64,000 bases of DNA from Temnothorax longispinosus (Eukaryota > Arthropoda > Insecta > Hymenoptera > Formicidae): NCBI RefSeq assembly GCF_030848805.1, contig NC_092361.1, positions 1 to 64,000 of the forward strand, given 5' to 3'. Below are positions 35,801 to 47,456 of the stretch, one piece after another. The translations under genes and the position numbers were made by a program. The notes beneath the pieces are model-generated. The model was not told the origin of the DNA and did not search any database. It saw only the letters and a program-made list of their open reading frames with translations. The stretch's first letter is position 1. Each line of letters starts with the position of its first letter.

Positions 35801-36841
35801 GCCAGCATCCGATTGTCGTCCCCTTGCCACCGAACATCTCACTCCTTCTCTCTCTCTCTCACGAGCGCACTAGCTGCAAGAACCCTGGGGGTGATCCGCA
35901 CCGCTCCTCGGTGACATACATCCACGTCCGTCGCTTGGCGTCGCTTGACGCGGACTGCAGTGCGCACCGCGAGCATGGAGCCAACGGAAACCGTCGTGCA
36001 GAGCCGTAATCAGAAATCGCAGCGCCCGTAGTATATTATATCTTTAGCACGCGAGGACCGTGCGTTGGCCTCTCCCATATCGGATTTCGCAGAAGAAGCC
36101 TAAAAGCTCGGAGGATGTCGAGCATCTACGCCGGACGCTTGCATTCCCACGATGAGGACGATGAAGGAATCACAAGAAGACCGTGAGATCATGAGAAGAT
36201 GATAAAATTATGATAAAAATATGAGAAAAACCATGAGGAAACGTTTCCTCGAATAGTTTGCGTATAGATACCGTTTACCGACCTTCTCTCAGTCGATGAA
36301 ATAAGAAACGTCTTCGCCCGATAGTTCATCAATGTTAAGAATCGAGTTCAGCAAGGAGAAGTATCGCTCATAGAGATTTCGTGACAATCGTAAAAAGATC
36401 GAAAATATCATATTGTAATGTATCTGCAAAAATTAATAAAGGATCCATACATTTTAGGGCAGAAACTGTTGATGTTGTTGGTCGATTAATGAAAGATTAT
36501 TGCGCAAATATAGATTGCGCGTGAAGTGTCCTCTTCTCTTCTGAAGAAATGAAATTTTGATCGTGACAATTTATAATTGCAATTAATGCAAATATGAGGA
36601 ATAAGATACCTGTTGTATCGAAATCCGATGCGCAAGATTTCTTCGCCGGTCTGTATCGCTCAATGACGAATGATTTGTTATCCGAGGCATCTTCTTGGCA
36701 CGAGAGATTGTTCGAGGGTACATAGACGTCATGGCTTAGCTTCGTCTTGCATACTCCCTCGTTTCCCGCCGCAAGTTGATCTCCGTATAAGAGTAGAACG
36801 ATCGATAGCGTCAGCCTTTCCGAGACGCTTCGTATTCTCAT
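26861..36841 (-). CDS. Plod: Procollagen-lysine,2-oxoglutarate 5-dioxygenase / glycosyltransferase (781 aa, 9 coding exons per isoform)
   Basis: Exons: 36841-36610, 33604-33373, 33304-32964, 32881-32428, 32298-32071, 28352-28031, 27945-27841, then either 27748-27602 or 27567-27421, then 27145-26861. Phases match throughout. In the ER the enzyme hydroxylates collagen lysines using Fe(II), 2-oxoglutarate and ascorbate; LH3-type members also glycosylate hydroxylysine. A signal-peptide-like start (LTLSIVLLLY) precedes an ~78-residue N-terminal region, then the glycosyltransferase domain (VLVFTVASNETDGF, NSGGFIGYAS, DEDDDQLFYT). The C-terminal dioxygenase has PHHDSST (HxD iron ligands), DYEGGGCRF and HPGRLTHYHEG (distal His), and ends in the family-typical SFVDP. 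The 3.7 kb intron 28353-32070 hosts two genes on the other strand; intron 1 (33605-36609) holds a CT repeat and nothing else I recognise. Confidence 0.93.
27421..27567 (-). CDS. Plod: PLOD alternative exon 8b (49 codons)
   Basis: Exon from 27567 down to 27421, starting after tctttctag and followed by gtaagatt. It encodes DPRLDSGYEAVPTRDIHMTQ and continues to VFTGYDDY. It matches the same stretch of the dioxygenase domain as exon 8a, with equal length (147 nt), phase 0 at both ends and good splice signals. Only one of the two can be present if the domain is to keep its length. Confidence 0.85.
27602..27748 (-). CDS. Plod: PLOD alternative exon 8a (49 codons)
   Basis: Exon from 27748 down to 27602, after ctcggcag and followed by gtaagatt. 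It encodes DPRLSGGYENVPTRDIHMNQ and continues to VFTGYYHD. This copy is closer to vertebrate PLOD (GGYENVPT). It lies 34 bp upstream, in transcript order, of exon 8b, too short a gap for a normal intron. Confidence 0.88.
28994..29040 (+). promoter_or_regulatory. TATA-like core promoter for the first nested Ig gene
   Basis: tatataaa (28994-29001) lies about 80 bp upstream of the start codon, with an insect Inr-like gtcactc at 29035-29041. The spacing (~44 bp) is longer than the usual ~30, so the exact start site is uncertain. Confidence 0.4.
29078..29792 (+). CDS. Secreted single-Ig-domain protein, oig-4-like, copy A (3 exons, 163 aa)
   Basis: Exons 29078-29260, 29355-29504 and 29634-29792, all phase 0. 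A signal peptide (LLYFLLLTALMISTEA) is followed by a striking Gly/Arg run (GGGGRGRGRGRGR), a short linker and one Ig domain: FFCMAIGVPRPEITWLKDG through AGYYECQADN gives the two Ig cysteines and the core Trp. There is no membrane segment. The Ig part resembles the family named after C. elegans oig-4, a secreted one-Ig protein that clusters acetylcholine receptors at neuromuscular junctions; function here is inferred. It lies in a PLOD intron on the opposite strand, with identical intron positions to copy B downstream. Confidence 0.87.
30725..31007 (+). promoter_or_regulatory. Likely promoter and 5' UTR intron of the second nested Ig gene
   Basis: An Inr-like gtcagtt lies at 30722-30728. A donor (gtgagtat, about 30769) and an acceptor (ttttgtcag, ending at 31000) just before the ATG suggest a short noncoding first exon. 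This rests on signals only. Confidence 0.4.
31008..31764 (+). CDS. Secreted single-Ig-domain protein, oig-4-like, copy B (3 exons, 161 aa)
   Basis: Exons 31008-31184, 31334-31483 and 31606-31764. Exons 2 and 3 have exactly the lengths (150 and 159 nt) and phases of copy A. A signal peptide (MLLLILLGILLLNCQETLG) is followed by a basic stretch (RRGRGRSRSKSR), an Asn-rich linker and one Ig domain with FLCVARGNPRPHVTWFKDG and AGVYECTADN. The shared architecture shows tandem duplication; sequence has diverged moderately, so both copies are probably maintained. It is nested in the same PLOD intron on the opposite strand. No membrane anchor, so the product is presumably extracellular. Confidence 0.87.
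35638..35662. repeat. (CT)n microsatellite in PLOD intron 1
   Basis: A pure CT run of about 25 bp. Open frames around it on both strands encode Ser/Leu or Arg/Glu repeats and are not genes. Confidence 0.9.
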
Positions 36842-37766
36842 ATCGTCTAATTGTTATCATGAAAATTGCCGAAGCTCAATCGTAATGTCAGAATTGTTAC
36901 ACGTTACACCGCGGCTTAATATTGTACGTACACCGAATTGAAATTGAGAAATTATTTTATACTTCATGTATCTTCAACAGTTACTTGATCTATAGATTAC
37001 TACGTTTGTTTGTATTTCGATATATTTACAATCGACAAAGCGACGTTTACTTTAGCTCTTCTAGCTCTCAAAGATTTGCGGATATCGCGAATAAATATCC
37101 GGCAACGATCGCCGTGCGATCACACCGAGTCACATCAATCGGTACCAAAGGATTCGGACATTTATAGGAGAAAGCGGGAGACTCGAAAGCGAGACGGTTG
37201 ATGGTTTTTGTGGTCGAAAAGAGCGGCTAACCGTCGCACCGTGTCGATGGTTTTGTTCGCGTTGATTTCCTATTCCGGGGGAATATACCATCATCGACCC
37301 GTGAAGTTCTGCAGTGAAACGTGAATGAAACATTCCAGTCTGATCCTGTCCTGTAAACGATATGTGCATACATTTACATTAATATCAAGGAAATGAAAAT
37401 CGTTGTATCTATAATCAACTTGTTTTTCCTTCCTTTAATACAGATCTGTTCTATAGTTTTTCTTATCACGCATGCTTCGTCCCCTGTATATTTTTGAAGA
37501 AAATAATACAGATATGTTCTTCGAAAAGCGTTATCGTGTATGTAGGTAATTAAGTTACGTAAACGAGCCGAGCTAATGCCCAACAAATCGAATTAACTGG
37601 CGACCTAATACGATTACTGGGGCAGCAGAGTAGACGATCTTGAGGCTTCTTTTGTTTGTTGTCGGAAATCGTTCGACAGTATTCACAAGTCGAACGTCAG
37701 TGGCGTTTAGTTTTCATATTTTTTTGAGCATTGGTGAAATTCCGTGCCGCTCGAGGAAGGATAAAA
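36842..37766. promoter_or_regulatory. Head-to-head promoter interval of PLOD (-) and Gbeta (+)
   Basis: 925 bp between the two start codons. No canonical TATA box is evident near either gene and no other gene is seen. Composition alternates between AT-rich stretches and a modest CpG-containing patch around 37080-37300. Confidence 0.45.
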
Positions 37767-39384
37767 ATGGGCAAGGACGACGCCGAAACTATAGCCCTAA
37801 AGAAAGAACTGGAGGATCTCATCAACAAATGCAAGGTTTAAACGTTTTATACAACCAAGGAGGCATTCACGTATCAGTATTTCACGCAGTTATAATTTTT
37901 ATATCTATATAAATATGAGATTTTCTAACAGACTTGTTTTTACTCATTAATTCTATCCGTTTTACTAATTTTAGGAAGAACAAAAGAAGCAGCAGGATAC
38001 GACGTTAGCGGAAGCGTGCGCTGGAGTGGCGGATGCTCCGAAAGTTAGACTGTCAACTAAGAAGATGCTGAAGGGGCATATTAATAAAGTCAATTCGGTG
38101 CACTTCAGTGGCGATAGTCGGTCAGTTTTAATCAATAATAATTCTTCGATTCGTTGGACTCTTTCTTTTACGTTTCAATCGTAATATATTAATAAACAAT
38201 TTATCGTACCTCGAGAATCTTTTATACTGAGAATAATGGACGCATCTATAAACCGATCTACGCTTTACGCCGTAGACATTGTGTGACCGGATCGCTGGAC
38301 GGGAAGCTGATCATCTGGGACACGTGGACCGGCAACAAAGTGCAGGTCATCCCTCTGCGTTCTGCCTGGGTGATGTCGGTGGCTTTCGCGCCATCCGGCA
38401 ATTTCGTCGCGTGCGGCGGTATGGACAATATGTGCACCGTCTACGACGTAAACAATCGCGACGCCACGGGATCCGCCAAGATCACGAGGGAGCTTCTGGG
38501 TTACGAGGGATTCTTGTCGTCCTGCAGATTCCTCGACGACAAGAAAATCATCACTGGGTCCGGCGACATGAAAATGTATCTAATTACGTAATGTTTAAGG
38601 ATAAGATATAAGGATAAGATAAAAACGGCGATTTCATGGGTAATTACCGGTGGTGAACGTCTTGTATATCTAGTTGCATATGGGACCTCGAGGCGAACAA
38701 GAAAACGACGGACTTCGAGGCGCACTCGGGCGACGTGGTGAGCATCAGCTTGTCCCCCGACGGCAACACTTACGTCACCGGCTCGGTCGACAAAACCTGC
38801 AAGCTGTGGGATTTGCGGGAAGAGAAAGCCAAACAGACGTTCTTCGGTCACGACGCTGACGTAAACTCCGTCTGTGTGAGTATTTGGCGAGTATTCTTAT
38901 ACTTCACAGATTCGTTGCGGATTTAATAAGGATGCTAAATATTGTGTTCATCACTTTTTGTTCTCCTAGTATCATCCTTCCAGACAAGGTTTCGTAACGG
39001 CGTCCGAGGACAAGACCGCGAGACTGTGGGACTTCAGATCCGATCAAGAGCTAGCCACTTTCAAGCCGCCGAACTCGAATCCCGGATTTACATCTTGCGG
39101 TCTGTCCCTGAGTGGCAGATTCATATTTTGCGGCAGCGACGACAATTCCATTCATATATGGGACACGTTGAAGACCCAACACAACGGTAAGTTTATCGAT
39201 CCGTCGCGGGGAAGAAAGCTGTCATTTATGAAAAATGATTATGTCAGTAAAAGGCTTTTTGTTTTCTCCTGTTGAAGGTGTTTTATCTGGCCATGAAAAC
39301 AGAGTGACGTCGCTCTGCGTCTCCGGTAACGGGATGGCAGTGGCCAGCTGCTCCTGGGATCAGAACGTCCGAATTTGGGTGTGA
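37767..39384 (+). CDS. Gbeta76C: G protein beta subunit, eye-type (6 exons, 346 aa)
   Basis: Exons 37767-37835, 37975-38120, 38276-38575, 38674-38875, 38970-39186 and 39278-39384, in phase. The length, 346 aa, equals Drosophila Gbeta76C (Gbeta-e). The N-terminal helix (MGKDDAETIALKKELEDLIN) should form the coiled coil with Ggamma. Seven WD40 blades follow: GHINKVNSVHFSGDSRHCVT, SLDGKLIIWDTWTGNKVQ, CGGMDNMCTVYDVNNRD, TGSGDMKICIWDLE, GSVDKTCKLWDLRE, ASEDKTARLWDFRS, and the last ending SCSWDQNVRIWV. In flies this subtype couples rhodopsin to Gq in photoreceptors. It is closer to Gbeta-e than to the general Gbeta13F type by the divergent N-terminus and the residues in blades 4-6; the subtype call is from memory of the family. 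Confidence 0.92.
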
Positions 39385-40617
39385 ATATATTTATTACACT
39401 TAAAAGAGCTGTCTGAAGAAATCGATGAAAAAAAAACACTAGGCAAAATATATTAAAACAAATATATTGATGTTAAAAGCCGATCGATTCTTCCTGCACG
39501 AAACCTGCGCAGCAATCTTGCCGATTAACTTCTTACGAGTTGCTGCCTTTCGTCTATAATTACAGTGCAATCTTAATCTGCATATGCTCTTTGCACATTC
39601 GCAATCTGCATGCATTATAAAACTAAAAAGTAAAAGAACATGAGTTTTCTGTCGTGGATTAATTCTGGATACATCCTACATGTTAAATAAATAAATCTCT
39701 AGTTAATAAATAATTGCATTAATTACATAATTAATAATGACAAATTGTATAAAATTTACTGTAATAAATTTCCTTACTATTCTTCAAATCGCAATATGGA
39801 AATATTTATTAATTCGCGAAATGGATGATTTTGGTGGACGATTTGGCAATGCGAATTGCACTTGCATTTATTTCTACAACATAGACATATTACACGATTT
39901 CTTTCCTATCGAATATGCTGCAGAAGAGTGCGTTAAAAAAATTGTGTCGTGTCTTGAGATTTACTTACTAATGCGATACAATAGAGATTTGGTATATCGA
40001 TTAGGCGTGAAGCGCGGGCGTCAAAAATACTGTGTTCTCTTCGCACAAGACGGCAAATATCATCACCGTATAATAATACCATGTATTTCACACACCATTT
40101 GTTCTCGTGAGCATTAACTTAGGCCAGTCTAGCGACAGTACATGTGACACGTGTGTGATAAAACGTTTAAAACTTACGCTAATTAAAAGTCTTTTACAGT
40201 GCATCACAAAATTGTCATATAGCTAACCAGCAAATCTACAACGAACCCTTTCCTATTGGATTCTATATGTAAATAAACGTAGCTATATTATATAATTATC
40301 CATACTGTACAGTTTAAGCATTAAATGTTAAAAGATCATTAAAACCTCGAGCACATAAATCTTTTGGTAAGGTCCATTAACGGCTAAGCGCACACGAGGG
40401 AACTTGCGCGGAGTCTAACATAAATATACAGCGCGATTTCGACGGAATTGAAATATATCGATCTCGAGAGTCTCTTACCACAGTTCCTGTTAACGAACGG
40501 CACATTGTATGTACAAACAGTAAACAGTCACGGTCCGATTGCGGGAGTGCTCGATGCGCACAAACGTGACGGGAAAACACAAGTTTACGGAAAACACTTT
40601 CAGAAATGGGGCACGGA
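39385..40617. other. 3' region between convergent Gbeta and Neurl4
   Basis: 1.23 kb, AT-rich, containing the 3' untranslated ends of both genes. A 126-codon open frame on the plus strand (39737-40117) has no family resemblance and no splice partner that I can support. No RNA gene is recognised. Confidence 0.5.
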
Positions 40618-43600
40618 TTAAAATCCGTCCAGGTGAACGAGCAGAGCGACGATCACCGTGGCTCCGGCTTCCTTGGTGGCCCACTTGCTGGACTCGCAAT
40701 GCAGATCGGTACTGTCCTTGTCGCCGGGACTGATCGTATACGAGCCGGGTCTCACTAGCAATTGGAACGCGGTCGATGCGTTCAGTTTCTTATTCGACTG
40801 CATATCGATATATCTACAAAGTTGAAGATTAAGATGTGACACGTAACAAATATGCGATAAATATGTAAAAGCGGAAGAGGATACGCACGGGTACTTTCTC
40901 GTGAATTCGTCGGACGCTGCATATTTGATGCTAGGCGAAAACGACACTTGGGGATTCTGATCCTCGCTCTTTGTGCCCGCTGTCAAGTTACTCAGGTCCA
41001 GTTGCTCTTTGGTCATTAGCTCTCCTCTATCCAGGATCAATCTGAACACACAATGTAACGTTAATAAAGAACAGACGACCGTAGGAAGAAATCTAATTGT
41101 TCCAAGATTAATTACCTTATCGCGTCCAGACGTATGCCATAAAACGCAACGTGCCACTTGTCCATCGTGCTCTGTGGGATCTGATTGGCATTGATGCTCT
41201 GCTTCAGTGGGAACCTGGCCCAGCCGACCGGTATCGCGAATTCCGCCGGCGGCTCACCCTTCTTGCAGATCGTATTGTCACCGTCCACTTTGTAGCACAC
41301 GCTGCAGTAGCACAGTATCTCGTCAGTGGAGAAAAACTCGTCTGGCAGAACGAGTGATTTCTTCAGCTGCATGCACACCTTCAGATAGTCACACTTCCTG
41401 GACGACGCGACGACGGTGGACCCGAGTGGAGTGGACGGTAACGACGACGGCATAAATGGTACCGAGGACGCGTTGTATGGCACATCCCGTTGATTGGCCG
41501 TCATGTTCTGGCTCGGAGGTATGTTCCCGTTGAAGGAATTGTCCCGGATGTTGTCCCGACTCGTCGCGTAGGGCCGCGACTCGTGGAAGCCGGCGCAAAC
41601 GTTGTTGGGAAGATCCGACAAATTGTTCTGCTGCGTGCTGCTTACAATATTGACTTGACTATTGGACGCTATGCTTTCGTTAATCGCGTTGTTGGCGTTC
41701 GCCGCGGTGATCGCCGCGTTCAAGCTGGTCATGTTACTCGCGCTGGCGACCATGCCTTTCTGTATGTTAATGTTAGTCGCGTTGTTTATCTCTACGTTTG
41801 TACATAGGGCGCGATTCTCCGCGTCGAGATTCGACTCGCTCGAATTGTTCTCGGGCTGCTTGTTCAACGTTGGCAGCACAACGTTGTCCAGGTACGCCTT
41901 GGTCCATACACTTCGCTCGTTGCTGAGCTCCGAGCCCGAGTCCGAGTTGTTACTGTCGATACTCGATGTCGCTTTAATGCCTACGCTATTTTTCGCCACA
42001 TTAGCGCTATTATTATTACCGAAGGATGAGTACTCGGCCTCGAGGTTGCCGTCCCTGGCGTTCGAGCTGCATTGACTCGGCACACTCGGCGATGTCGAAG
42101 ACGGCGAGAGATCCGACGAGGTAGTCGCCATTGCGTTCTCCTTCTCGTGACACTCCAGGTCGGCTTTCTCGCGCGAATTCTCCACATCCTCCGTTTCCAC
42201 GCTCGCGCATTCGATAGGAGCCGCGAGGGCATTGTCAATTGCGACATTCGAGTAGGAAGGCTCCTCATTGACTCCCGCAATGGACACTTGCTCGCACTGC
42301 CCGTACAGATCGATCACGGCGAAAACGTACGGCGGTAGATCGGTCGCGGCCACTCCCTGATCCACGTTGTTGATGAACAAGTGTAACCGACTGTCCTCGT
42401 CGATCAGCAAGCCCACGATAGAGTTGAACTGAAGGTTCTCCAAGCCGGCGCCGTATTTCGTCTTCACCCTCGTGCCGTTGTGGAATATCCAATCGCTGCA
42501 GATGATCCAAGAGTGCCTCTTAAAGCCGAGCGCCGTTAACGGGAAGCTGGTCTGCTTCTCCGGCGATATGCAAGAAACGCCACAAAGGATATTCGATACC
42601 CAACGTTCGTTTAGCTTCTCTATTCTAACTTGGAACGGTTTACCCTTTATCAGCGGACGACTGGACATCACTACGCCCTGATTGTAACTGGCCACTCGCT
42701 TGGCGACCGTCTTCGTCTCAAGCTGAATGTTCCTGCCGTGATTCTCGTGGAATTCGTAGCTCCAATCTCCGTCGCTGGTGGTTAAACCGGTGGCGGCGGT
42801 TTGCGTCGGCGTGAGCGTCGTCTCGTTAATCAGTTTCCCTTCGGACACATCGATGGACGTGTCCATTCCCGCGTCGTTTCTCGGCGGCATTGGATCCAGC
42901 AGGAGTTCCAGCGAGTCTTGCAGTCTCAAACTAGCGTTAGGGGATATGGCGGGATTCTGCTGCCTGCTGCTAGTGATGTTCACGGCCACGGTGCTGCCGA
43001 AGAGCTCGATCACCGCGTACACCATCTCCGGCACGTCGGACGCCGCCACGCCCATGTCCTCGCCGTTTACGTAGAACTTCAGGTTGCCCTCGTGCGTGCG
43101 CTTTACACCGATCTTGTCGCCCACCCGCAACCAATCCAGGCTCGTACAGTAGTTCGAGGCGAGCGCGAAACCCATGTGTCTCACCTCGTTACCCGTCAAG
43201 TACCAAGCGTCGCTCGGAATGGACGTCATACCAGGTACGAGATTCATCGACGTCAACCAATTGCCCGTCTCGTTACTCAGGACACCTATTCTCAGGCAAC
43301 CGCTCCACTCACGCGCCACTTCCTGAATGGCGATCTCGAACAGCTCGTTATTCTCCAGCGCTGCCTCGCTCAACAAGACAGCATTATTGTATTCCCTACA
43401 CCTGGTCGCCACTGTTCTGTCGTTGTTCAGTTGAATGTTCAGCCCGACCGACTCGTGGAACTTGTGTAGAATCTCAGTTTGCACCTGAGGCTGAATTACC
43501 GAAGTCGGCTGTTGACTAATACTGTTCTCTGATGGCAAGTATTGCTGCGTCAAAGGGTCCCTCCGCTCGGGCAACACGATCGTCACCTGAGATACGATAC

Positions 43601-46600
43601 TCGGGATTAATACGCTAAAACACGATTGCCATCGGACAAGCATATATTCTTATACCTGTGCGCATTGACCATACAAGTCGATCACTGGGTAAACGTTCGG
43701 CGGTAAACCAGTACAGGCGGGACCTTGGTCCACTCCGTCCAAAAAATAATGTAAGGAGGAATCCGAGCACCGCATCATTCCGATCCGATTACCTTCCATC
43801 AATTTATCCAAATCGCAGCTATAGTTGTTACGCAACGTCACACCGTCACGCATCACTGTCGACCCGGACAGCATCCACGTATCGTGATCGATGTCTGTCA
43901 TCGTAGACGGAAACTCTAATTCATCAGGTCTAATCACAGTGACCCCTGTAAGTAGTTTTATTTTTGAAAAATTATGGAAAACTTTTATTACATTTGATAC
44001 ACGCTCGTCATGACAACTAGGATAGAACAATTACCTGCTTCTATAGCACCGGACCATCTGGCAACCATTTTATCTATCGTCACCTCGAACATTTCGCCAT
44101 CGCGTAGCGCGCGATTCGCAATCACAATAGCTTCGTTGAATTCACCCAGGGCTCGCGGCCTGGACGCCGTTAAACCGTTGTTCGTAATCCGCGCGTTTTT
44201 ACCGTGTACATGATGAAACCTTAGATCGCTGTCAATAGATTTACACAATGTAATTCACATGTGGTTCGACGATAAGCCACTGAATTGTTAGGAAATTGTA
44301 CTGAATTGTCAGAAAATCATACCTATATAACGTCGTATTGCTAAAGCTCGAATTATTTGTGGTCGGACTGTAAAAGTCCACGTTGTCGACTATAGTGGCT
44401 TGGGCGGCCTGCCCGTAGAGATCAATCACCCCGTAGACCCTCTCGGGCACGTTCATCGCAGCTACACCTTGATCGGCGCCATTCACGTAAAAATGTAGCG
44501 TCGCGTTGTCCTTCCTCATCACGCCTACGCGATCGCCGATCTGCAGACGGTCCAGATTCTGACCGTATTGATCTATCATGGTGGTACCGTTGTGCATCAC
44601 GCCGTTGCCCGTCATCATCCACGTGCCAGATCTGCAACCGATACGAGCCGCCTTCGAGCAATAACATAAGCGGATGAACAACTCACCGCACATACGGTGG
44701 CTCGGTGGCGATAACTGCGTGAAAACCGCTCGAGACTGGCCTCACCTACCTGACATTTGTCATGGTAAACGGGAATTCCAGTTCCGTCGGGGAATGCGTG
44801 GTGACTCCTATCTCGATAGAACCGGCCCATTTAGTGACAATTTTGTCCAGTCTGACTTCGAACAACTCATTCGGCTTCAATGGCCTCGACGTCAATACCA
44901 CGCCGTTATTGAAATCGTCTATAGCACTGCGAAAAAATTTACATCCTTTGTTAAGAAAACGCGTGCGATTGAAAAATTGTCAGATGCAGCGAATGTATCT
45001 CTGTTTACTTGGGCCTATGCGCTGTACGTCCGTTGTTGATTACGTCAGCGTGTGTCCCACAACAGGGATGGAACATCAGTCTATCAGGTAGCTCCTCTTC
45101 ACCAGCTTCTATGAAATTTACATATGTCATAACGTAGTTTTTATTCCTGTGAAACTTGTCAGAGATCCTATGTATGTATTACCTTCGCTGTCTAGACCTT
45201 GTAGCTGCAATGTGTTTCTCCTAGTGACTAGATTCTGCTCTTCTCTCTCGTCGCGATCGACAATGGTTACTTTCACGGTCATTCCATACAGATCTATCAC
45301 ACCCCATACGCCCGCCGGTACTTTAGCAGCGACACCCTGATTCAGGCCATTGATTAAGTAGTGAAGATCTCCGTTACTTTGCCTAATCATTCCCACACGG
45401 TCCCCTTCCTAAGACAGGACGTGAAAAAGAATAACGGCTTGAAGAGAAAAGCAAGTTTAAATTATAGATTCAGTGTTGTAACTCTGGCCTTATCACATAC
45501 CCGCAATTCGTCCAAGTTGAATTCGCCGTATTCTCGTTGCGTACCTTTGCCGTTTGTTAGAATACCACAGCCGGACATCATCGTTGTACCTGAACGCATA
45601 TTGGTCATCGTCGCTGGAAACTCCAGTGCCGTAGGACTGTGAGTGGTAACGCCGACCTCTATACTTCCCGACCACTTGTATACTAGCCTATCTATTCGTA
45701 TCTGCAACATACGCAATTTACAGAGAAGATAAGAGAGTAAGTCTTGCTACAGAATCGCAACAGTTAATCAGTCTTGTTATTGCAATTTATGTAAATACTT
45801 TCTTGCAATTGATAACATATCGATCCGAATGCTCACCTCAAATAATTCATTATCTCGCAGCGGCCTGTGAGTCATTACGACACCGTTGTTAAACTCGTCG
45901 AGCGGCCTCCGCCTCTCGGCGGTCCTGGCGTTGTTCGAGAGCTTCACCAACGAGCCAACTCTCTCGTGAAACCTCAACCTGTCCTCCCTTATCGCGGCGG
46001 GAGTTGGATTCTTCGGTAAATTAACGTTTACATTGACACTTAGATTAACGTTTAAGTTAGCGACTAGATTTGTTGTCGAGGAACTAGAGGTCTCCCCCAC
46101 AGCGTAGTCATTATTAATCTCGACTTCGTCTTTCGGCACGTTGCACAAAGCGGCAAGTCTCGGGTGAGCAACGCTGACCTGTACGCAATCACCGTACATA
46201 TCTACAACGGCAAAGATACGCTCCGGAATGCTGCTGACCGCAACGCCTTGCGAAACACCGTTGATGTGGAATACCAGCTCGTGCTACAATTGCAGATGGA
46301 AGATTGTCATTAATTTCTCCGCGGAACAACAGATACGGGCTAATAAACTGTGTGAATTACATTGGACGTCCGCATGACCCCCAAAGTGTTCCCCTCCTCC
46401 AGATCAGTAAGATCCATCCCATATATCTCCACGATGCGGTCGCCGTCGTGAACTATGCCGGAGCCGGTCATAATCCAAGATCCGTGACGGAGGTTTATGA
46501 CACAGGATGGTATCTCCAGGGTCTCGGGATCGCATTTCGTTACTCCAATTTCTATGCTGCCGCTCCACGATATGATCTGCGCAACCACCATTTTCCAGAG

Positions 46601-46987
46601 TTAAATACAAGTCGAACTTTAACGCACAATTATATTATCAGCGCTTTTGCAACACGCTGCCTGTCAGTGTATCTCTAAAAATAAATTAAATTAAACACGA
46701 CGAACGAGATAAATAACACATGTAGGATATTTGTCGACAAACAACACCGCGTGTAATTAACGTTATTTCATTATTCTGCGTTATTTTGTCGCGCTGGACG
46801 GTGGCCGGGAACGGGCCGCAGGCGTGAGCGTGCGTACCTTCTTGTCGATGGTGACTTCGAAGAGCTCGTCGTCCTGGAGCGGCTCGGCGCTGAACACCAG
46901 GCCGTTATTGTACTCGGAGAAATTGCGCGTGGCGGTGCAGTTGTTGTTGCTGAGGGTGACACGGTGGCCGCATCGCCGGTGGAACAT
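40618..46987 (-). CDS. Neurl4: Neuralized-like protein 4 with six NHR domains (13 exons, 1709 aa)
   Basis: Exons: 46987-46838, 46576-46361, 46283-45837, 45701-45501, 45408-45183, 45108-45009, 44926-44750, 44631-44323, 44228-44035, 43945-43656, 43586-41116, 41041-40889, 40813-40618; 1710 codons with every phase consistent. Six NHR domains are opened by FHRRCGHRVTLS, RFHERVGSLVKLS, MFHPCCGTHADVI, RFHHVHGKNARIT, KFHESVGLNIQLN and EFHENHGRNIQLE, each with the typical WSGSIEIGVT, DLYG and NGxxQGVAA elements. An Asn/Ser-rich linker in the 2.5 kb exon follows the sixth, then a conserved C-terminal region ending WATKEAGATVIVALLV. There is no RING finger, unlike Neuralized. In animals Neurl4 partners the ubiquitin ligase HERC2 and limits centriolar CP110; in flies it acts in germ plasm. 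The ATG follows an in-frame TGA and lies at the edge of a CpG-rich region. Confidence 0.93.
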
Positions 46988-47262
46988 GTCGAACGCAGGT
47001 CACCGTGTGTTGTGTTGTGTGTCGCGCCGCGTCTCGTGGATCTCGCGTCGTGCCGTCCGTGCCCGTGCCGTGCGGCGTGCGGTGCGGTGCGGTGCGCGGT
47101 GCGTGCGATCGGTCGGCCGTGGTCGACATTCGACATACCAACCAGGCGCGCCGCGCTGCGCTGCGCCGCGCCGCGACGCGTCGGCACCGCCGCCCTTCGC
47201 CCTCCGCCGCTTTGGGATCGGATATCGGGGATCCGCGGTTTCGGTAATTATATGCGATATAC
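46988..47262. promoter_or_regulatory. CpG-rich upstream region of Neurl4
   Basis: The densest CpG stretch in the window, with short GTGCG/GGTGC tandem units at about 47050-47110 and GC-only runs near 47150-47190. Long open frames on both strands here reflect composition. It probably holds the Neurl4 promoter and 5' UTR. Confidence 0.6.
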
Positions 47263-47456
47263 AACGCTCTCATCTCCGATTTTCTTGAAATTTTGTAAAT
47301 TTGTATATTTTGATACGTAGAATATATGTATACAATGTATACATATTATATATTCTGAGAAGGAAAATCTCTCGTCGCTCTTTTGTTCCGTTTGTTTATA
47401 ATTATAAGATAAAGTAGAGATTACAAAATTTCAGGAAAATCGGAGGCGAGAGCGTT
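47263..47456. mobile_element. Short foldback element with ~36 bp inverted repeats
   Basis: aacgctctcatctccgattt (from 47263) pairs with the stretch ending gaggcgagagcgtt (47421-47456). The ~120 bp centre is AT-rich. Probably a MITE next to the Neurl4 promoter region. Confidence 0.7.

Noticed and set aside
39737..40117. 126-codon plus-strand open frame downstream of Gbeta
   Set aside because: No resemblance to a known family, AT-rich composition like its surroundings and no splice partner. Most likely 3' untranslated DNA between two convergent genes.
46771..47320. Several 70-150 codon frames upstream of Neurl4
   Set aside because: Arg/Ala/His-rich readings of GC-only repeats in the CpG-rich promoter region, open in several frames at once.
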